37,118 bases of DNA from Actinomycetes bacterium (lineage in GTDB: Bacteria > Actinomycetota > Actinomycetes > Mycobacteriales > Mycobacteriaceae), in the NCBI GenBank assembly GCA_023415515.1, contig JAEZKH010000488.1, forward strand, positions 1-37,118, read 5' to 3'. Below are positions 35,154-37,118 of this stretch, piece after piece. The notes under the pieces were generated by a model that was given only the letters and a program-made list of their open reading frames with translations, ran no database searches and was not told the origin of the DNA. A program made the position numbers and the translations under genes. How positions within the stretch are numbered: the first letter of the stretch is position 1; each line of letters begins with the position of its first letter.

Positions 35154-36632
35154 TCAGATCGCCAGGCAACAGATCCGGTGGGCTTCCTCGACCGACTCTG
35201 CGAGCGGACGAGTGGTGTCGATGGCGAACGAACGACCGCCATCCGCGAACTCGCTGAGCGCAGCGGCGATCTGCGGGGTCGCGTCGGATGCGGACGGACC
35301 TCTGGCGGCGATTCGTTCCTGCGCTTCGCGCAGGGGAAGCGAACACGTGAAGTCAACGAGCGGCGACGACGTGGCGATAGCGAGGCGATGTGCGCGTTCC
35401 CTCAGCGGCTGGTCTCGCCACGTACCGTCGAGGATCACCGTCGAGCCGTCCGAAAGCAACGAGCTCGCCCGCAGCAGCACCTCGTCGTACACCTTCGCGA
35501 CGTTGTCCGGCGCGTAGAGCCCTTCGTTGAGATCTCCGGCCCTCCCTGAGACGGCGCCCGACCGCTGCAGCTCCTGTCGCACGTCGTCGGTCGATATCAC
35601 CTGCGCCCCTATGCGACGCGCCAGTGCGTGTGCCAACGTCGTCTTGCCGGTGCCAGGTCCGCCACCGATGACGATGAGCTGCACCGTCGCCGATCTCAAC
35701 CGCTCGAGGGCGAGCGCGGTGTGCCGGTGCGCATCCGACATCGCCTCGGGGTGGCCCTGCCCGACGCGGATGCAGTCGACCTTCGCGCGCACCACGGCGC
35801 GGTAGGCGACGCAGAAGTCCATCAACGCCCGTGGCGCCGGGTCGTCGGCCGCCTCTGCGTATTCGGCGAGGAAGAGATCGGCGAGGTCTGTGCGACCGAG
35901 GTGTTCGAGATCCATCGCGAGGAAGGCGGCGTCGTCGATGCCGTCGACGTAGCGAAGGCGATCGTCGAATTCGAGACAGTCGAGCAGAACCGGACCGTCG
36001 GGAGTGCAGAAAATGTCCTCGGCCATCAGGTCGCCGTGCCCGTCGACGATGCGACGCTCGGTGATGCGACGCGCGAACAGTTCGCCGCGGCCGCGCAGGA
36101 ACTGGTCGGCCAACCGGGTGATCGCATCCAACGACTCGCGCGGAATGATCACATCGACATGGCGCCGGAGTTCGTCCAGGTTCTCGTGCCACCGTTCCGA
36201 CAGAGCACCGACGGTCGCCTCGTCGTCGATCGACTGGCCGCGGACTGCTGCCCGGTGAAATCTCGCCAGAAGCGCTGCAATCGCCGTGAGGTGAGCGTCG
36301 ACCGACGCACCATTTCTGACGAGAGACGCCAGGCGCAGGGAATCGGGGTACCGGCGCATGACGATGACGGGCTCCGGCTCCCCTGCCTGTGGCGGCGAGA
36401 AGCGTCCGACACCGAGATAGCTGTCCGGTGCCAGCCGCCGGTTCAACTCGACTTCGCGCCGGCACGCCTTGTCGCGAAGGTCCGCGGTCGAGAAGTCGAG
36501 GAAGTCCGTGATCACCGGTTTCTTCGCCTTGTATGCCGTGTCGCCGAACAGCGCCACTACTCCGGTGTGCGTCTCGCGCACCTCGGCGGCGAGATCTCCG
36601 TGAATCGGCGGGGCGTACTGCGTGGTTTCCAC
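35154..36632 (-). CDS. Fused APH-like kinase and P-loop ATPase (Rv2004c-like)
   Basis: The 492-residue two-domain protein has an aminoglycoside phosphotransferase-like region (about 25-300; catalytic loop VDGHGDLMAEDIFC; LDCLEFDDRLRYVDGIDD). It continues into an AAA/zeta-toxin-like nucleotide kinase domain with a P-loop GGGPGTGKTTLAHALA (Lys330) and STDDVRQEL. M. tuberculosis Rv2004c, in the DosR region next to Rv2005c and Rv2006, has this plan. The substrate is unknown, and antibiotic resistance is not implied. The start is GTG at 36632. It is the first gene of a two-gene unit with the acyltransferase, divergent from the acg-like gene over a gap with two DosR-like sites. Confidence 0.9.
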   Translation of the reverse strand: METTQYAPPIHGDLAAEVRETHTGVVALFGDTAYKAKKPVITDFLDFSTADLRDKACRREVELNRRLAPDSYLGVGRFSPPQAGEPEPVIVMRRYPDSLRLASLVRNGASVDAHLTAIAALLARFHRAAVRGQSIDDEATVGALSERWHENLDELRRHVDVIIPRESLDAITRLADQFLRGRGELFARRITERRIVDGHGDLMAEDIFCTPDGPVLLDCLEFDDRLRYVDGIDDAAFLAMDLEHLGRTDLADLFLAEYAEAADDPAPRALMDFCVAYRAVVRAKVDCIRVGQGHPEAMSDAHRHTALALERLRSATVQLIVIGGGPGTGKTTLAHALARRIGAQVISTDDVRQELQRSGAVSGRAGDLNEGLYAPDNVAKVYDEVLLRASSLLSDGSTVILDGTWRDQPLRERAHRLAIATSSPLVDFTCSLPLREAQERIAARGPSASDATPQIAAALSEFADGGRSFAIDTTRPLAESVEEAHRICCLAI

Positions 36633-36665
36633 ACCGCCAACCTCACGCCGAAACGTACCGCGACG

Positions 36666-36685
36666 ACAGGGGCATTAAGCCCTTG
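36666..36685. promoter_or_regulatory. DosR-like box 1 in divergent Rv2004c-like / acg-like promoter
   Basis: ACAGGGGCATTAAGCCCTTG matches 10 of 14 central positions of the DosR consensus and is itself an imperfect palindrome. It lies 33 bp from the minus-strand kinase start and 76 bp before the plus-strand acg-like start. Confidence 0.55.
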
Positions 36686-36687
36686 GC

Positions 36688-36707
36688 CTGTGGACCATTG
36701 ACCCTGG
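36688..36707. promoter_or_regulatory. DosR-like box 2 in divergent Rv2004c-like / acg-like promoter
   Basis: CTGTGGACCATTGACCCTGG matches 10 of 14 central positions. Its centre is 22 bp from that of box 1, about two helix turns, as expected for cooperative DosR dimers. It lies 54 bp before the acg-like start. Confidence 0.5.
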
Positions 36708-36761
36708 TTCGACGCGGTGCGCCGGCACAGAGTGGTGGTCAAAGGAGAACGGAGATCAGGC

Positions 36762-37118
36762 ATGCGCGACACGATCGTCGACAGCGAGGTCATCAAACAG
36801 GCGGTCCAATTGGCGTGCCGCGCCCCGTCGCTGCACAACAGCCAGCCGTGGCGGTGGATGCTCGACGGTGGCGTGCTCCACCTGTTCGTCGACCCGACGC
36901 GGGCACCGTCGAAAACCGATACATCGGGCCGGGAGGCCCTGTTCGGTTGCGGCGCCGCGCTGGACCACTTCGGGGTGGCCATGGCCGCCTCCGGGTGGAA
37001 AGCAAACGTCGACCGGTTTCCCAACCCCAACAACCTCCATCACCTGGCGTCCATTGACTTCAGTCCGATGGAGTACGTCACTGACGGGCATCGGCTCCGC
37101 GCCGACGCAATCCTGCGG
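36762..37118 (+). CDS. Acg-family nitroreductase-like protein, 3' end outside window
   Basis: The first 119 codons are visible. They resemble the Acg-like protein at 31928 (shared CRAPSLHNSQPWRW and CGAALDH motifs), so this is a second family member. The ATG at 36762 has GGAG at 36751-36754, and AAAGGAGA lies slightly further upstream. It is divergent from the Rv2004c-like kinase. The gene is cut by the window edge, not broken. Confidence 0.9.
   Translation, partial: MRDTIVDSEVIKQAVQLACRAPSLHNSQPWRWMLDGGVLHLFVDPTRAPSKTDTSGREALFGCGAALDHFGVAMAASGWKANVDRFPNPNNLHHLASIDFSPMEYVTDGHRLRADAILR

Noticed and set aside
35154..36632. Aminoglycoside resistance kinase
   Set aside because: The APH-like fold is shared with many small-molecule kinases; context and fused P-loop domain match Rv2004c, not resistance enzymes.

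Overview
The window reads as a high-GC mycobacterial chromosome segment, most likely from a fast-growing environmental Mycobacterium (Mycolicibacterium). The evidence is GC-rich codon use, frequent GTG starts, the mycobacterial order DUF4245 / glpX / fumC at the left end, and a dense run of genes whose M. tuberculosis relatives belong to the DosR (DevR) hypoxia/dormancy regulon. No tRNA, rRNA, transposase, integrase or CRISPR array was seen.

Layout. Positions 42-3202 hold housekeeping genes: a DUF4245 protein divergent from glpX (class II fructose-1,6-bisphosphatase) and fumC (class II fumarase). Positions 3228-5546 hold a DosT-like haem-GAF histidine kinase behind a decayed SRPBCC gene. Positions 5655-7614 hold two overlapping ketoacyl synthase III genes, the second lacking part of the catalytic triad. 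Positions 7617-11375 (minus) form an hspX / DUF1876 / phosphoribosyltransferase-esterase / pfkB operon behind a near-perfect DosR box. Positions 11579-12494 hold a small SRPBCC protein and an Rv3129-like flavin-fold protein. Positions 12604-17072 form a group 3b [NiFe] hydrogenase operon (hyhBGSL plus its maturation protease). Positions 17159-21905 form a complete arginine deiminase operon (permease, arcA, arcB, arcC). Positions 21826-24177 encode a P1B-5 metal ATPase with a C-terminal hemerythrin domain. Positions 24310-28257 encode a three-enzyme fusion (beta-phosphoglucomutase-like / trehalose-6-phosphatase / GH65). This is divergent from a PEP-synthase, which leads an operon with two universal stress proteins, a small unknown protein and an Acg-type nitroreductase (28432-33798). 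Positions 33754-36632 (minus) hold a WS/DGAT triacylglycerol synthase behind an Rv2004c-like kinase. A second Acg-like gene starts at 36762 and runs off the right edge.

How the genes fit together. I found DosR-box-like palindromes (consensus TTSGGGACTWWAGTCCCSAA) in the intergenic or promoter regions at about 5580, 11441, 12528, 17062, 28308, 28359, 36666 and 36688. They range from near-perfect to weak. The inferred theme is energy and redox balance without oxygen: substrate-level ATP from arginine, H2 production from NAD(P)H, trehalose turnover into glycolysis, triacylglycerol storage, chaperone and ribosome-stabilising proteins, and an oxygen-sensing kinase. No dosR response-regulator gene lies in the window, so the cognate regulator must be elsewhere.

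Most notable points: the arginine deiminase operon with a DosR-like box beside the hydrogenase; the Ni/Fe-type ATPase-hemerythrin next to both; the trehalose fusion whose three domains form a logical pathway; and the KAS III pair with one degenerate partner next to the oxygen sensor.
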